This document shows positions 32,127 through 40,992 of a DNA stretch of 64,000 bases, piece after piece. The translations under genes and the position numbers were made by a program. The DNA is taken from contig NZ_JBIVFT010000009.1 of NCBI RefSeq assembly GCF_044748305.1, positions 62,001 through 126,000 on the forward strand. Reading direction: 5' to 3'. The notes under the pieces are model-generated. The model was not told where the DNA came from and did no database searches. It worked only from the letters and a program-made list of their open reading frames with translations. Every line of letters begins with the position of its first letter. The stretch's first letter is position 1. Source of the DNA: Arthrobacter_E sp044748305 (GTDB taxonomy: Bacteria > Actinomycetota > Actinomycetes > Actinomycetales > Micrococcaceae).

Positions 32127-33029
32127 GTGCTTTCGGGACTGGTGATCGTGGACAAACCACAAGGGTGGACGAGCCACGATGTCGTGGCACGCATGCGTCG
32201 GCTGGCGGGAACCCGCAAGGTGGGTCATGCCGGGACGCTGGATCCCATGGCCACCGGCGTGCTGGTGATCGGGGTCAACAAGGCGACCCGGCTCCTGACC
32301 TACATCGTCGGCACCGGCAAGCGCTACACGGCGACCATCAGGCTCGGGCAGTCCACGGTGACCGATGACGCCGAGGGTGAGGTGACCGCCGTCGGGGACG
32401 CCTCGGGAATCGAGGACGAGCGACTGCGCGCCGCCGTCGCAGGCTTCCTCGGGGAGATCCAGCAGGTCCCGAGCAGTGTGAGCGCCATCAAGGTCAACGG
32501 GGAACGCTCCTATGCCCGGGTCCGGGCGGGGGAGGAGGTGGCCCTGGCCGCCCGCCCCGTCACGATCCATCGCTTCGACGTCCTTGACATCCGCCGCGAG
32601 GGCAGCCTGCTCGACGTCGATGTCGACGTCGCCTGCTCCTCCGGAACCTACATTCGCGCCCTGGCCCGTGACCTCGGCGCGGAACTCGGAGTCGGCGGTC
32701 ACCTGACAGCCTTGCGCCGCCACGAGGTCGGCCCCTTCACGCTCGATGCCGCACGGACCATGGAACAGCTGGAGCAGGAACTGCAGATCCTGGAGCTGTC
32801 CCAGGCCGCCCGCGATCTCATGCTCTCCCGGGAGCTGACCGAGGAAGAAGCCGCTGATCTTTCGCACGGGCGCCGGATCGCACGTGATCCTGAACAGCCG
32901 GCTGGTCCCGAGGCGCCGGTTGCGGCGTTCGCGCCGGACGGCACGCTGACCGCATTGCTCAGTGACTCCGGGCGGCATGCCAAGCCGGTGCTGGTCTTCC
33001 CGTCGGACGCCCCGCAAGGCGACGCCTGA
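32127..33029 (+). CDS. truB: tRNA pseudouridine-55 synthase
   Basis: A 300-residue enzyme making pseudouridine 55 in the T loop of tRNAs. The N terminus LVIVDKPQGWTSHDVVARMR is typical, and the catalytic aspartate is Asp39 in HAGTLDPMATGVL. A C-terminal RNA-binding part with an actinobacterial extension follows. The GTG at 32127 is supported by the -10 box 7 nt upstream and by family alignment. A longer frame upstream is not coding. Its stop shares a base with the ATG of the next gene. Confidence 0.93.
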   Translation: MLSGLVIVDKPQGWTSHDVVARMRRLAGTRKVGHAGTLDPMATGVLVIGVNKATRLLTYIVGTGKRYTATIRLGQSTVTDDAEGEVTAVGDASGIEDERLRAAVAGFLGEIQQVPSSVSAIKVNGERSYARVRAGEEVALAARPVTIHRFDVLDIRREGSLLDVDVDVACSSGTYIRALARDLGAELGVGGHLTALRRHEVGPFTLDAARTMEQLEQELQILELSQAARDLMLSRELTEEEAADLSHGRRIARDPEQPAGPEAPVAAFAPDGTLTALLSDSGRHAKPVLVFPSDAPQGDA

Positions 33030-33382
33030 TGGACGGGTACTTCTGGGCGACGGCGGTCGTCGGCGGGATCTCGACCGTCATGTGCCTCGTGGCCGGTGCG
33101 ATGGGCAAGAAGCCCAACGACATCACCATCCTGTCCGTCGCAGCGGTATGGCTCGTCATCCTCGTCTATCTCGTCGGCTCCATCGTGCGGGCGGTCTCGG
33201 GCGAACCGATCCGAGGCGAGGCGTGGGAATTCTGGGGCTACATGCTCACTGCCCTGATGGTGCCCATCGGCGCGGTGTACTGGTCCGTGCTGGAGCGGAC
33301 CAGATGGAGCAACTTCGTCCTGGCCGTGGTCGGCGTGACGGCGCTCGTCATGGCGGCCCGGATGAATCAGATCTGGTACTAG
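33029..33382 (+). CDS. Small membrane protein, function unknown
   Basis: A 117-residue protein with four hydrophobic segments (about residues 4-24, 33-53, 68-88 and 94-110) and short charged loops. The ATG overlaps the truB stop by one base (TGATG), so it is probably translationally coupled. I do not recognise a family. The next gene encodes another four-helix membrane protein, and the two may act together. Confidence 0.75.
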   Translation: MDGYFWATAVVGGISTVMCLVAGAMGKKPNDITILSVAAVWLVILVYLVGSIVRAVSGEPIRGEAWEFWGYMLTALMVPIGAVYWSVLERTRWSNFVLAVVGVTALVMAARMNQIWY

Positions 33383-33398
33383 AGGAAGAACGCACACG

Positions 33399-33824
33399 GT
33401 GAACACCCCCCAGCCACAGAGCGAGACCCGGAACACCCGCAATACCGGCCCCGGCAGGCTCCTGATCGCCGTCTACGGCATCTTCGCGCTGGCCACCACG
33501 GCGCGGGCCGCATTCCAGATCGCCACCAAGTTCGACACCGCGCCCCTGGCCTATCTCCTCTCCGCCTTGTCCGCCGTGGTGTACATCGTGGCGACGGTGT
33601 CCCTGGCCCGGCGAGGAGACACCTCGTACAAGGTGTCGGTGGCCGCGGTCGGGGTGGAACTGATCGGTGTGCTCATCGTGGGCGCGCTCAGCATCTTCGA
33701 CAGCCAGGCGTTCCCTGCGGACACGGTCTGGTCCGGCTTCGGGAAGGGCTACGGATTCGTGCCGTTGATCCTGCCCGTGCTGGGCCTCTGGTGGCTCTAC
33801 CGCAGGCGTCCGTCGGCCTCCTGA
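33399..33824 (+). CDS. Small membrane protein, function unknown
   Basis: A 141-residue protein with a polar N-terminal tail (about 18 residues) and four predicted membrane segments (about 20-40, 48-68, 78-98 and 115-133). The end is RRR-rich. The start is GTG at 33399 behind AGAGGAAG. It lies 16 bp after the preceding membrane protein and upstream of ribF on the same strand. Proteins of this kind often precede ribF in Arthrobacter-like genomes, but their job is not known to me. Confidence 0.75.
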   Translation: MNTPQPQSETRNTRNTGPGRLLIAVYGIFALATTARAAFQIATKFDTAPLAYLLSALSAVVYIVATVSLARRGDTSYKVSVAAVGVELIGVLIVGALSIFDSQAFPADTVWSGFGKGYGFVPLILPVLGLWWLYRRRPSAS

Positions 33825-33890
33825 GCCGGAGGATGGATAATCGTGACAGGCCGCGCGGCTGCGGCAACCGATTCGCACAAGGGAATTCGC

Positions 33891-34862
33891 ATGGTTGAGA
33901 TGTGGCAGGACCTGACTCAGGTCCCTGCGGAGTACGGTCCTGCCGTGGTGACGATCGGCAACTTCGACGGCGTCCATCGTGGCCACCGTCGGGTTCTCTC
34001 GGCGCTCGTGGCCCGTGCGAAGGAGCGCGGCATCCGCTCGATCGTCGTGACCTTCGACCCTCATCCGGCCCGCTTGCACCGGCCTGAGCACGCGCCGGAA
34101 CTCATCATGGGCCTCCAGGACCGGATCGAGGCCCTGGCCGCGGAGGGCGTCGACGGTGTGCTCGTCATGGAATACACCCACGAGCTGTCACTGATGACCG
34201 CGCGCGGCTTCGTGCAGGACGTCCTGGTGGACGGCCTGCACGCCAGCGCCGTCGTCATCGGACACGACACGCGCTTCGGTGCCGGGAACGGCGGAGACGT
34301 GCAGACCATGCGGGAGCTGGGAGCCGAACTCGGCTTCGCGGTGGACGTCATCGACGAGTTCGGCACGGACGACGACGGCGGGCTGTCGCGCCGCTGTTCC
34401 TCCACCTGGGTGCGCGAGACGCTCGCCGCGGGAGACGTGGCGCAGGCCGCGGTCGTCCTTGGACGACCGCATCGCATGCGCGGCGAAGTGGTGCACGGTG
34501 CGGCCAGGGGTCGCGAGCTGGGGTTCCCCACCGCCAATCTGTCGCCGGCGTCCACCGGCTTCGTCCCCGCCGACGGGATCTATGCGGGCTGGCTCCTGGA
34601 AGAATCCGGGACGCGCTGGCCGGCAGCCATCTCCGTCGGTTCCAACCCGACGTTCGAGGGCGTGGAACGGCAGGTGGAGGCCTTCGTGATCGGCCGCCCG
34701 CAGGAGCGGGTGGAGGATTTCAATCTGTACGGTCAGCGCGTCGTGCTGGAGTTCGTGGAGCGTTTGCGCGGCATGGTCGCGTACCGCGGACCGGAGGCCC
34801 TGGTGGAGCAGATGTGCCTCGACGTGGCCCAGAGCAAGGAGATCCTGGGCGTCACGGTCTGA
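33891..34862 (+). CDS. ribF: Bifunctional riboflavin kinase / FMN adenylyltransferase
   Basis: A 323-residue enzyme that makes FMN and FAD. The N-terminal nucleotidyltransferase domain contains VVTIGNFDGVHRGHRRVLSA, with GHDTRFGAGNGG later. The C-terminal flavokinase domain contains GAARGRELGFPTANLSP, GIYAGWL and NPTFEG. The ATG at 33891 follows AAGGGA; a frame from 33843 would add 16 residues of poor similarity. Downstream it converges with the DUF2252 gene 53 bp away. Confidence 0.95.
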   Translation: MVEMWQDLTQVPAEYGPAVVTIGNFDGVHRGHRRVLSALVARAKERGIRSIVVTFDPHPARLHRPEHAPELIMGLQDRIEALAAEGVDGVLVMEYTHELSLMTARGFVQDVLVDGLHASAVVIGHDTRFGAGNGGDVQTMRELGAELGFAVDVIDEFGTDDDGGLSRRCSSTWVRETLAAGDVAQAAVVLGRPHRMRGEVVHGAARGRELGFPTANLSPASTGFVPADGIYAGWLLEESGTRWPAAISVGSNPTFEGVERQVEAFVIGRPQERVEDFNLYGQRVVLEFVERLRGMVAYRGPEALVEQMCLDVAQSKEILGVTV

Positions 34863-34915
34863 GACGACGCCCGGCTCACGTGCGGGGGCTGAGCGCAATG
34901 CCGGACCGCGTGACC

Positions 34916-36298
34916 TCAGTGTCCGCTTCCCTCGGAGGGAAGCGTGCTGGAGCCGCCGCGGTCCCGCAGGCGAGCCGCGAACTTCCGGTGGTCTGCCGCG
35001 TTGACCTCCGCGTAGCCGTGCGCCCAGTCGACCAGGGCGGCGCCGGCGCGGCGACCGCCGCCCAGATAACCGGCCACCCGGGTCGCCGCGGGCGACTGTG
35101 AGTGCGCGCGTGCCAGGAGCACGGCGCAGGCCTGCGCATAGCCCTGAAAGGAATCGTCCTCCAGGGTCCCGACGTCGATTCCACCCTTCATATCGCGGAA
35201 CTGCCGGAGATAGAAGTCGCCCTCCGGAACCCTGAGATGGCCCAGGAAGGGGTCTGAGCAGGACTGGAGGATCTTCTGCAGTCCCACCACCCGTGCCCCC
35301 TCACCCTGGCGCTCGATCCCGTCCTCCAGCTGACGCGGCTGAGCGATCCCGCCGTACTGGGCCAGCACGCTCTCGCGAGCCTCCTTGGCCTGGAGGATGA
35401 GGACGTCTCCGCCGGCTTCCTGGAGGGCGATCACGAAGCACTGCGTCCCCACGCTGCCCACGCCCACCACCCGGCGTGCCAGGTCGGCGAGCGTGTAGTG
35501 CTGCACGAGGAAGGCGATGTCGATCGCTGCGGACCGCTGATAGGCGCGGAAGAGCTCCTCGAAGTCGTGGCTCAGCTCGGTACTGACGTGTTCCATGAGC
35601 GGCGGGCTGTCGAGGAAGCGGACCCGGCCGTCCGGACCGGGCTGGGTGAGTTTACGGGCGGCCTGGCTCGAGGTTCTCCGCCGGGCCTTGACGACGGCGG
35701 ACTCGAGCGCCTTGCGGGCCGACCCGGTGAGGCGGCTGAGCGTCTCCTCGGCGTTGACGTTGCTGTAGTAGCGCTCCACCGGACTGAGCTGGAGTCCGGC
35801 GTCCAGCCCTCTCCGGTAGGCGTCCACACTGGCCAGCGCGGTGGCCTCCACGGCCTTGCTGCTGCGGCCGTTCTCCTGCCCTGCGACGACGAGGCTGGTC
35901 ACCAGGCGCTTGAGGTCCCACTCCCAGGGCGCCCACGCCGCCTCATCGAAGTCGTTGAGATCGAACACCAGGCTGCGTTCGGGGGAGGCGTAGAAGCCGA
36001 AGTTGGCCAGATGCGCGTCGCCGCAGGATGCCACGACGATGCCGGAGTGCGGATCCCTCGCCAGATCCGCCGCCATGACGGCGGCCGCACCCCGGTAGAA
36101 GGAGAACGCCGAGGCGGCCATCCGCTCCTCGCGGAGGGGGACGAGCTCCTGGACTCGGACGGCGTTCTGGCTGTCCAGGATCGCGAGCGGGTCGCGATCC
36201 TCGGTGCTGAGCCGGGCGAGTTCCCGGCGTGGGTGACGGGAGCGCGCAGCCCGGCCGGCGGAGAGCTGTTCGCGGAGGGTGGGGTCATCTGTCGCCAT
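34916..36298 (-). CDS. DUF2252 family protein
   Basis: A 460-residue protein of the DUF2252 type, which has a kinase-like fold. Signature segments are FYRGAAAVMAADLA, the putative catalytic-loop stretch VVASCGDAHLANFGFYASPE and VFDLNDFDEAAWAPWEWDLK. The ATG at 36298 fits the family; an upstream extension of 66 residues would run through the rpsO promoter region. Members are widespread in actinobacteria without a proven substrate. It stands alone on the minus strand between ribF and rpsO. Confidence 0.85.
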   Translation of the reverse strand: MATDDPTLREQLSAGRAARSRHPRRELARLSTEDRDPLAILDSQNAVRVQELVPLREERMAASAFSFYRGAAAVMAADLARDPHSGIVVASCGDAHLANFGFYASPERSLVFDLNDFDEAAWAPWEWDLKRLVTSLVVAGQENGRSSKAVEATALASVDAYRRGLDAGLQLSPVERYYSNVNAEETLSRLTGSARKALESAVVKARRRTSSQAARKLTQPGPDGRVRFLDSPPLMEHVSTELSHDFEELFRAYQRSAAIDIAFLVQHYTLADLARRVVGVGSVGTQCFVIALQEAGGDVLILQAKEARESVLAQYGGIAQPRQLEDGIERQGEGARVVGLQKILQSCSDPFLGHLRVPEGDFYLRQFRDMKGGIDVGTLEDDSFQGYAQACAVLLARAHSQSPAATRVAGYLGGGRRAGAALVDWAHGYAEVNAADHRKFAARLRDRGGSSTLPSEGSGH

Positions 36299-36383
36299 GA
36301 GGACAGTCTGGTGCCGGGGGAGGCCCAGGACAAGGAACGCGCGGGCTGCGGCCGGCTTTTCGACAAGGCGAGCGGGAGAACGA

Positions 36384-36389
36384 TAGAAT
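36384..36389 (+). promoter_or_regulatory. Possible -10 box of rpsO
   Basis: TAGAAT, 123 nt before the rpsO start. The -35 region 17 nt upstream is CGACAA, a weak match. It is the only good -10 box in the spacer. Confidence 0.4.
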
Positions 36390-36512
36390 GTGAGGTGGAT
36401 CCGGCTGCAGTCCGTGGTTGCCGGTCCTGTCGCGTGTTCACCCCGGTGTTCGCGGCATCCCCGGCAGTGAGTCTCTGTCCGGGCCGCACGGCACACTCAG
36501 TAGGAGTTCACT

Positions 36513-36782
36513 GTGGCACTTGACGCCGCCGTAAAGACGCAGATCATCGCGGAATACGCCACCCACGAGGGTGACACCGGTTCCCCCGAGGTTCAGATCG
36601 CTGTGCTGTCCAAGCGCATCTCTGACCTGACGGAGCACCTGAAGTTCCACAAGCACGACCACCACACCCGCCGTGGCCTGATGGCCCTGGTCGGTCGCCG
36701 TCGTCGTCTGCTGCGCTACCTGCACGACACCGACATCAGCCGCTACCGTTCGCTCATCGAGCGCCTCGGCCTGCGCCGCTAG
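36513..36782 (+). CDS. rpsO: 30S ribosomal protein S15
   Basis: An 89-residue S15 with the typical TGSPEVQIAVLSKRISDLTE, LKFHKHDHHTRRGLMALVGR and YRSLIERLGLRR segments. It binds the 16S rRNA three-way junction early in 30S assembly. GTG start at 36513. It is followed by a terminator-like hairpin and then pnp, the classical rpsO-pnp order. Confidence 0.97.
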   Translation: MALDAAVKTQIIAEYATHEGDTGSPEVQIAVLSKRISDLTEHLKFHKHDHHTRRGLMALVGRRRRLLRYLHDTDISRYRSLIERLGLRR

Positions 36783-36789
36783 TTGGTCC

Positions 36790-36822
36790 GGAAGCGGTCC
36801 GCTCCAGGAGCGGACCGCTTCC
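36790..36822 (+). terminator. Hairpin after rpsO
   Basis: A 15 bp GC-rich stem (36790-36804 and 36808-36822) with a 3 nt loop, 8 bp after the rpsO stop. In other bacteria the rpsO-pnp interval is a site of partial termination and RNase processing, which would also fit here. Confidence 0.65.
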
Positions 36823-36987
36823 TGCAGTATCGCCCGGTTTTCCGGGCACCCGAAACAACTCAAGCGACCTGAGTCCGCAGCATTCGCGGTCCTCGGTAGT
36901 GACTTGCGGGACGGATTCCGCCCCGAGGGTCTCGATCGAAGACCGGGTGCCGGGTGCAGGCCGCCCACAACGAAACGGAGGTGACCC

Positions 36988-39225
36988 GTGGAGGGTCCCG
37001 AGATCCAGTTCTCCGAGGCGATCATCGACAACGGCCGCTTCGGCCAGCGCGTGATCCGCTTTGAAACCGGCCGTCTGGCCAAGCAGGCCGCAGGCGCGGC
37101 CATGGTGTACATCGATGATGACACCGCACTTCTCTCCGCCACCACCGCCGGCAAGCAGCCGCGTGAGGGCTTCGACTTCTTCCCCCTCACCGTGGATGTG
37201 GAAGAGCGCATGTACGCCGCGGGCCGTATCCCCGGCAGCTTCTTCCGCCGCGAGGGACGCCCGTCCACCGAGGCCATCCTGGCGTGCCGCCTGATGGACC
37301 GCCCGCTGCGCCCGGCCTTCGTCAAGGGCCTGCGCAACGAGGTCCAGATCGTGGTCACCGTCCTGGCGATCAACCCGGACGAGCTCTACGACGTGGTGGC
37401 CATCAACGCCTCGTCCATGTCCACTCAGCTTTCCGGTCTGCCGTTCTCCGGCCCGATCGGCGGCGTCCGCGTCGCACTGATCAACGACGAGCAGGGCAGC
37501 CAGTGGGTCGCTTTCCCGAAGCACTCCCAGCTGGAGAACGCCGTGTTCGACATGGTGGTCGCAGGTCGCACCGCCGGTGACGACGTCGCGATCATGATGG
37601 TCGAGGCCGAGGCCACCGACAACTCCTGGAAGCTCATCAAGGAGGACGGCGCCACCGCTCCGACCGAAGAGGTCGTGGCTCAGGGCCTTGAGGCCGCCAA
37701 GCCGTTCATCAAGGCACTGTGTGAGGCTCAGGCCGATCTGGCCGGCCGCGCCGCCAAGCCCACGGTCGAGTTCCCGGTCTTCCTGGACTACCAGGACGAC
37801 GTGTTCTCCGCCGTCGAGTCCGCTGCCGCCGCCCGCCTGTCCGAGGTCTTCCAGATCGCCGACAAGCAGGAGCGCGACGCCGCGTCCGACGCTCTCAAGG
37901 ACGAGGTCCTGGGCGCTCTGGCCGGCGACTTCGAGGGCCGCGAGAAGGAGCTCTCCGCAGCCTTCCGCTCCGTCACCAAGCAGGTCGTTCGCCAGCGCAT
38001 CCTCAAGGATCAGGTCCGCATCGACGGCCGTGGCCTGACGGACATCCGTCAGCTCACCGCCGAGGTCGAGGTCCTGCCCCGCGTGCACGGTTCCGCGATC
38101 TTCGAGCGTGGCGAGACCCAGATCATGGGTGTCACCACGCTGAACATGCTCAAGATGGAGCAGCAGATCGACTCCCTGTCGCCGGAGAAGACCAAGCGCT
38201 ACATGCACAACTACAACTTCCCGCCGTACTCCACCGGCGAGACCGGCCGCGTCGGCTCCCCGAAGCGCCGCGAAATCGGTCACGGCGCCCTCGCCGAGCG
38301 CGCTCTGGTGCCGGTGCTGCCGAGCCGCGAGGAGTTCCCGTACGCGATCCGTCAGGTGTCCGAGGCTCTCGGCTCCAACGGTTCGACGTCGATGGGTTCC
38401 GTGTGCGCCTCCACCCTGTCCCTGCTGAACGCCGGTGTGCCGCTGAAGGCCCCCGTCGCCGGCATTGCCATGGGCCTGGTCTCCGACGAGGTCGACGGCC
38501 AGACCCGTTACGCGGCCCTGACCGACATCCTGGGCGCCGAAGATGCTTTCGGCGACATGGACTTCAAGGTGGCCGGTACCCGTGAGTTCGTCACGGCCAT
38601 CCAGCTCGACACCAAGCTGGACGGCATCCCCGCCTCCGTGCTGGCCGCGGCCCTCAAGCAGGCCCGCGAAGCCCGCCTCCACATCCTCGACGTGCTCAAC
38701 GCCGCGATCGACACCCCGGATGAGCTCTCCGAGTTCGCTCCGCGCGTCATCGCCGTGAAGATCCCCGTGGACAAGATCGGCGAGGTCATCGGCCCGAAGG
38801 GCAAGATGATCAACCAGATCCAGGAGGACACCGGCGCGGACATCTCCATCGAGGACGACGGCACCGTGTACATCGGCGCCACCAACGGCCCGTCCGCGGA
38901 GGCCGCGCGCTCCGCGATCAACGCCATCGCCAACCCGCAGGTCCCGGAGGTCGGAGAGCGCTACCTCGGAACCGTGGTCAAGACCACCACCTTCGGTGCG
39001 TTCGTCTCCCTGACCCCGGGCAAGGACGGCCTGCTGCACGTCACCGAGCTGCGCAAGCTCGCCGGTGGCAAGCGTGTCGACAATGTCGAGGACGTCGTGT
39101 CCGTCGGTCAGAAGGTCCAGGTGGAGATCACCAAGATCGATGACCGCGGCAAGCTCTCCCTGTCCCCGGTCGTCGAGGACGAAGCCGCTCCCGCGGCCGA
39201 GGCCGCGCTGGTCGGCGAAGAGTGA
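36988..39225 (+). CDS. pnp: Polyribonucleotide nucleotidyltransferase (PNPase)
   Basis: A 745-residue phosphorolytic 3'-5' exoribonuclease. Two RNase PH domains are visible (RPLRPAFVKGLRNEVQIVVT in the first, SVCASTLSLLNAGVPLKAPV in the second). A KH domain carries IGEVIGPKGKMINQIQEDTG. A C-terminal S1 domain contains YLGTVVKTTTFGAFVSLTPG. GTG start with GGAGGTGA just upstream. The 205 bp spacer after rpsO holds the rpsO hairpin and leader sequence. The M16 peptidase start follows the stop by 3 bp. Confidence 0.96.
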   Translation: MEGPEIQFSEAIIDNGRFGQRVIRFETGRLAKQAAGAAMVYIDDDTALLSATTAGKQPREGFDFFPLTVDVEERMYAAGRIPGSFFRREGRPSTEAILACRLMDRPLRPAFVKGLRNEVQIVVTVLAINPDELYDVVAINASSMSTQLSGLPFSGPIGGVRVALINDEQGSQWVAFPKHSQLENAVFDMVVAGRTAGDDVAIMMVEAEATDNSWKLIKEDGATAPTEEVVAQGLEAAKPFIKALCEAQADLAGRAAKPTVEFPVFLDYQDDVFSAVESAAAARLSEVFQIADKQERDAASDALKDEVLGALAGDFEGREKELSAAFRSVTKQVVRQRILKDQVRIDGRGLTDIRQLTAEVEVLPRVHGSAIFERGETQIMGVTTLNMLKMEQQIDSLSPEKTKRYMHNYNFPPYSTGETGRVGSPKRREIGHGALAERALVPVLPSREEFPYAIRQVSEALGSNGSTSMGSVCASTLSLLNAGVPLKAPVAGIAMGLVSDEVDGQTRYAALTDILGAEDAFGDMDFKVAGTREFVTAIQLDTKLDGIPASVLAAALKQAREARLHILDVLNAAIDTPDELSEFAPRVIAVKIPVDKIGEVIGPKGKMINQIQEDTGADISIEDDGTVYIGATNGPSAEAARSAINAIANPQVPEVGERYLGTVVKTTTFGAFVSLTPGKDGLLHVTELRKLAGGKRVDNVEDVVSVGQKVQVEITKIDDRGKLSLSPVVEDEAAPAAEAALVGEE

Positions 39226-39228
39226 TCC

Positions 39229-40569
39229 ATGGCAGCCACTGAGCTGCCTCTGAGCGTGGAGCAGGGCCGTTCGGTCCTGCTCCACGCCCATGATGGGGCA
39301 GAAGTCCGCCGGACCATCCTCCCCGGAGGCGTCCGCGTGCTCACGGAGTCGATGCCCGGGCAGCGCTCCGCCACCATCGGTTTCTGGGTGGGAGTCGGTT
39401 CCCGGGATGAGGTGGAGGGCCAGCACGGCTCGACGCACTTCCTGGAGCACCTCCTGTTCAAGGGCACCCAGCGGCGCACGGCCCTCGAGATCGCGTCGGC
39501 CTTCGACGAGGTGGGCGGGGAGTCCAACGCCGCGACCGCGAAGGAGAGCACCTGCTACTACGCACGAGTGCTGGACCGTGACCTGCCGATGGCCATCGAC
39601 GTCATCGCGGACATGATCACCGGCGCGGTGCTGGACCCCGAGGAACTGGAGCAGGAGCGTCAGGTGATCCTCGAAGAGATCGCCATGGACGCCGATGACC
39701 CCACCGACGTCGCACATGAGAACTTCGTGGCGGCCGTGCTCGGTGGACACGCTCTGGGCCGTCCGATCGGCGGGACGCCGGAGGCGATCCGCGCCGTCGC
39801 CCGCGACGCGGTCTGGGAGCACTACCAGGAGCACTACGGCCCACAGGAACTCGTCGTGACCGCCGCCGGTGGTCTGGAGCACGATGTCGTCTGCTCGCTC
39901 GTGGAGGACGCCCTGCGTTCCGCCGGCTGGCAGCTGGCACAGGGCGGCGAGCCCGCACCACGGCGGTCGTCCACGGCGGCGTCCGTCGAGGGGGTCTCCG
40001 GGCTGAAAGTCGTCAAGCGGCAGGTGGAGCAGGCGAACATCATCCTGGGGTGCCCAGGACTGGTCGCCAACGATTCCCGCCGCTACGTCATGAGCGTGCT
40101 GAACACGGTGCTGGGCGGCGGCATGTCGTCGCGGCTGTTCCAGGAGATCCGCGAGAAGAAGGGCCTGGTGTACTCCACCTACTCCTTCTCGTCCGCGTAT
40201 GCCGACGCCGGATACTTCGGCCTGTATGCGGGGTGCAGCCCGGCGAAGGTGGGCCAGGTGATCGGACTCCTGCAGGCCGAGCTGGACAAGCTGGCCGCCG
40301 ACGGCATCACCGAGGCGGAGCTGTCCAAGGCGAAGGGCCAGCTGTCCGGCGGTATCGTCCTCGCCCTTGAGGACACCGGTTCCCGGATGTCCCGGCTGGG
40401 TCGCGCGGAGCTGGTCTCCGGTGAGTTCCAGAGCATCGACGACACCCTGTCCCAGATCGAGGGTGTCACGGCGGAGCAGGTCCTGGAGCTGGCCCGTGAA
40501 ATGGCCGGCCGTCCTCGCACCATCACCGTCGTCGGGCCGTTCGAAGAGACGGAGACGTTCGGGCTCTAA
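39229..40569 (+). CDS. M16-family zinc peptidase
   Basis: A 446-residue inverzincin. The inverted zinc motif HFLEH is at residues 70-74, and the third ligand lies in the downstream glutamate-rich segment EELEQERQVILEEIAMD. The C-terminal half resembles the inactive M16 half with FQEIREKKGLVYSTYSF. It is the usual partner gene after pnp in Gram-positive bacteria (YmxG/PepR type). Substrates are unknown, probably small peptides or processing of a secreted protein. The large palindrome at 40573 follows directly. Confidence 0.92.
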   Translation: MAATELPLSVEQGRSVLLHAHDGAEVRRTILPGGVRVLTESMPGQRSATIGFWVGVGSRDEVEGQHGSTHFLEHLLFKGTQRRTALEIASAFDEVGGESNAATAKESTCYYARVLDRDLPMAIDVIADMITGAVLDPEELEQERQVILEEIAMDADDPTDVAHENFVAAVLGGHALGRPIGGTPEAIRAVARDAVWEHYQEHYGPQELVVTAAGGLEHDVVCSLVEDALRSAGWQLAQGGEPAPRRSSTAASVEGVSGLKVVKRQVEQANIILGCPGLVANDSRRYVMSVLNTVLGGGMSSRLFQEIREKKGLVYSTYSFSSAYADAGYFGLYAGCSPAKVGQVIGLLQAELDKLAADGITEAELSKAKGQLSGGIVLALEDTGSRMSRLGRAELVSGEFQSIDDTLSQIEGVTAEQVLELAREMAGRPRTITVVGPFEETETFGL

Positions 40570-40572
40570 TCG

Positions 40573-40682
40573 TCACGGCAAAGGGACCTGCTTTGCTTGC
40601 TATCCCCATGTCTGGCCGCAGCTGACGCTGCGATCAGACATGGGGCCCCTTTACGCAAGCAGAGCAGGTCCCTTTGCCGTGA
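40573..40682. repeat. 110 bp near-perfect palindrome between the peptidase and moaD
   Basis: The outer arms (40573-40600 and 40655-40682) pair at 27 of 28 positions. After a small asymmetric internal loop a second stem pairs CCCCATGTCTG (40604-40614) with CAGACATGGGG (40635-40645). The apex holds a short GC-rich region. It fills the convergent intergenic gap. It could terminate both genes, but its length suggests a mobile miniature element or a structured RNA. Confidence 0.8.
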
Positions 40683-40708
40683 GGTCGAAGGTCCGTGAAC
40701 CTCGCCCG

Positions 40709-40975
40709 TCAACCGCCGGCGAAGGGCGGGAGGACGTCCACCGTATCGCCAGGGGTCAGGGGCTTCGCCTGGTCCCGGGTGGCGACACCGTTCACCAGGA
40801 ACGAGCTGCGGGAGATCACCCGGGGGAGTTCCGGGACAGGGATTCCGACGTCGCGGGGCCGGGCGAGGATCTCCTCCAGCAGGGACGCGAGGGTGGACGC
40901 CTGTGCGTCATCGAAGCGCTCTTCCTCGACTCCGGCAGCGGCCTTGGCCGCAGCGAAGTATCGCACCGTGATCAT
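40709..40975 (-). CDS. moaD: Molybdopterin synthase small subunit MoaD
   Basis: An 88-residue ubiquitin-fold sulfur carrier ending in the required Gly-Gly (PPFAGG). The start ITVRYFAAAKAAAGVEEE and late GDTVDVLPPFAGG are typical. AGGAGAA precedes the ATG. The C-terminal glycine is thiocarboxylated and donates sulfur to MoaE-bound precursor Z. It lies 17 bp downstream of moaA on the same strand; its partner moaE is 5.5 kb away on the other strand. Confidence 0.92.
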   Translation of the reverse strand: MITVRYFAAAKAAAGVEEERFDDAQASTLASLLEEILARPRDVGIPVPELPRVISRSSFLVNGVATRDQAKPLTPGDTVDVLPPFAGG

Positions 40976-40992
40976 TGTTTCTCCTGAAGGTC

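Noticed and set aside
36754..39882. Open frame of more than 1000 codons antisense to pnp and the M16 gene
   Set aside because: It mirrors two certain genes in a GC-rich genome where the complementary frame rarely has stops. It has no recognisable domain and its composition follows the codon pattern of the sense genes.
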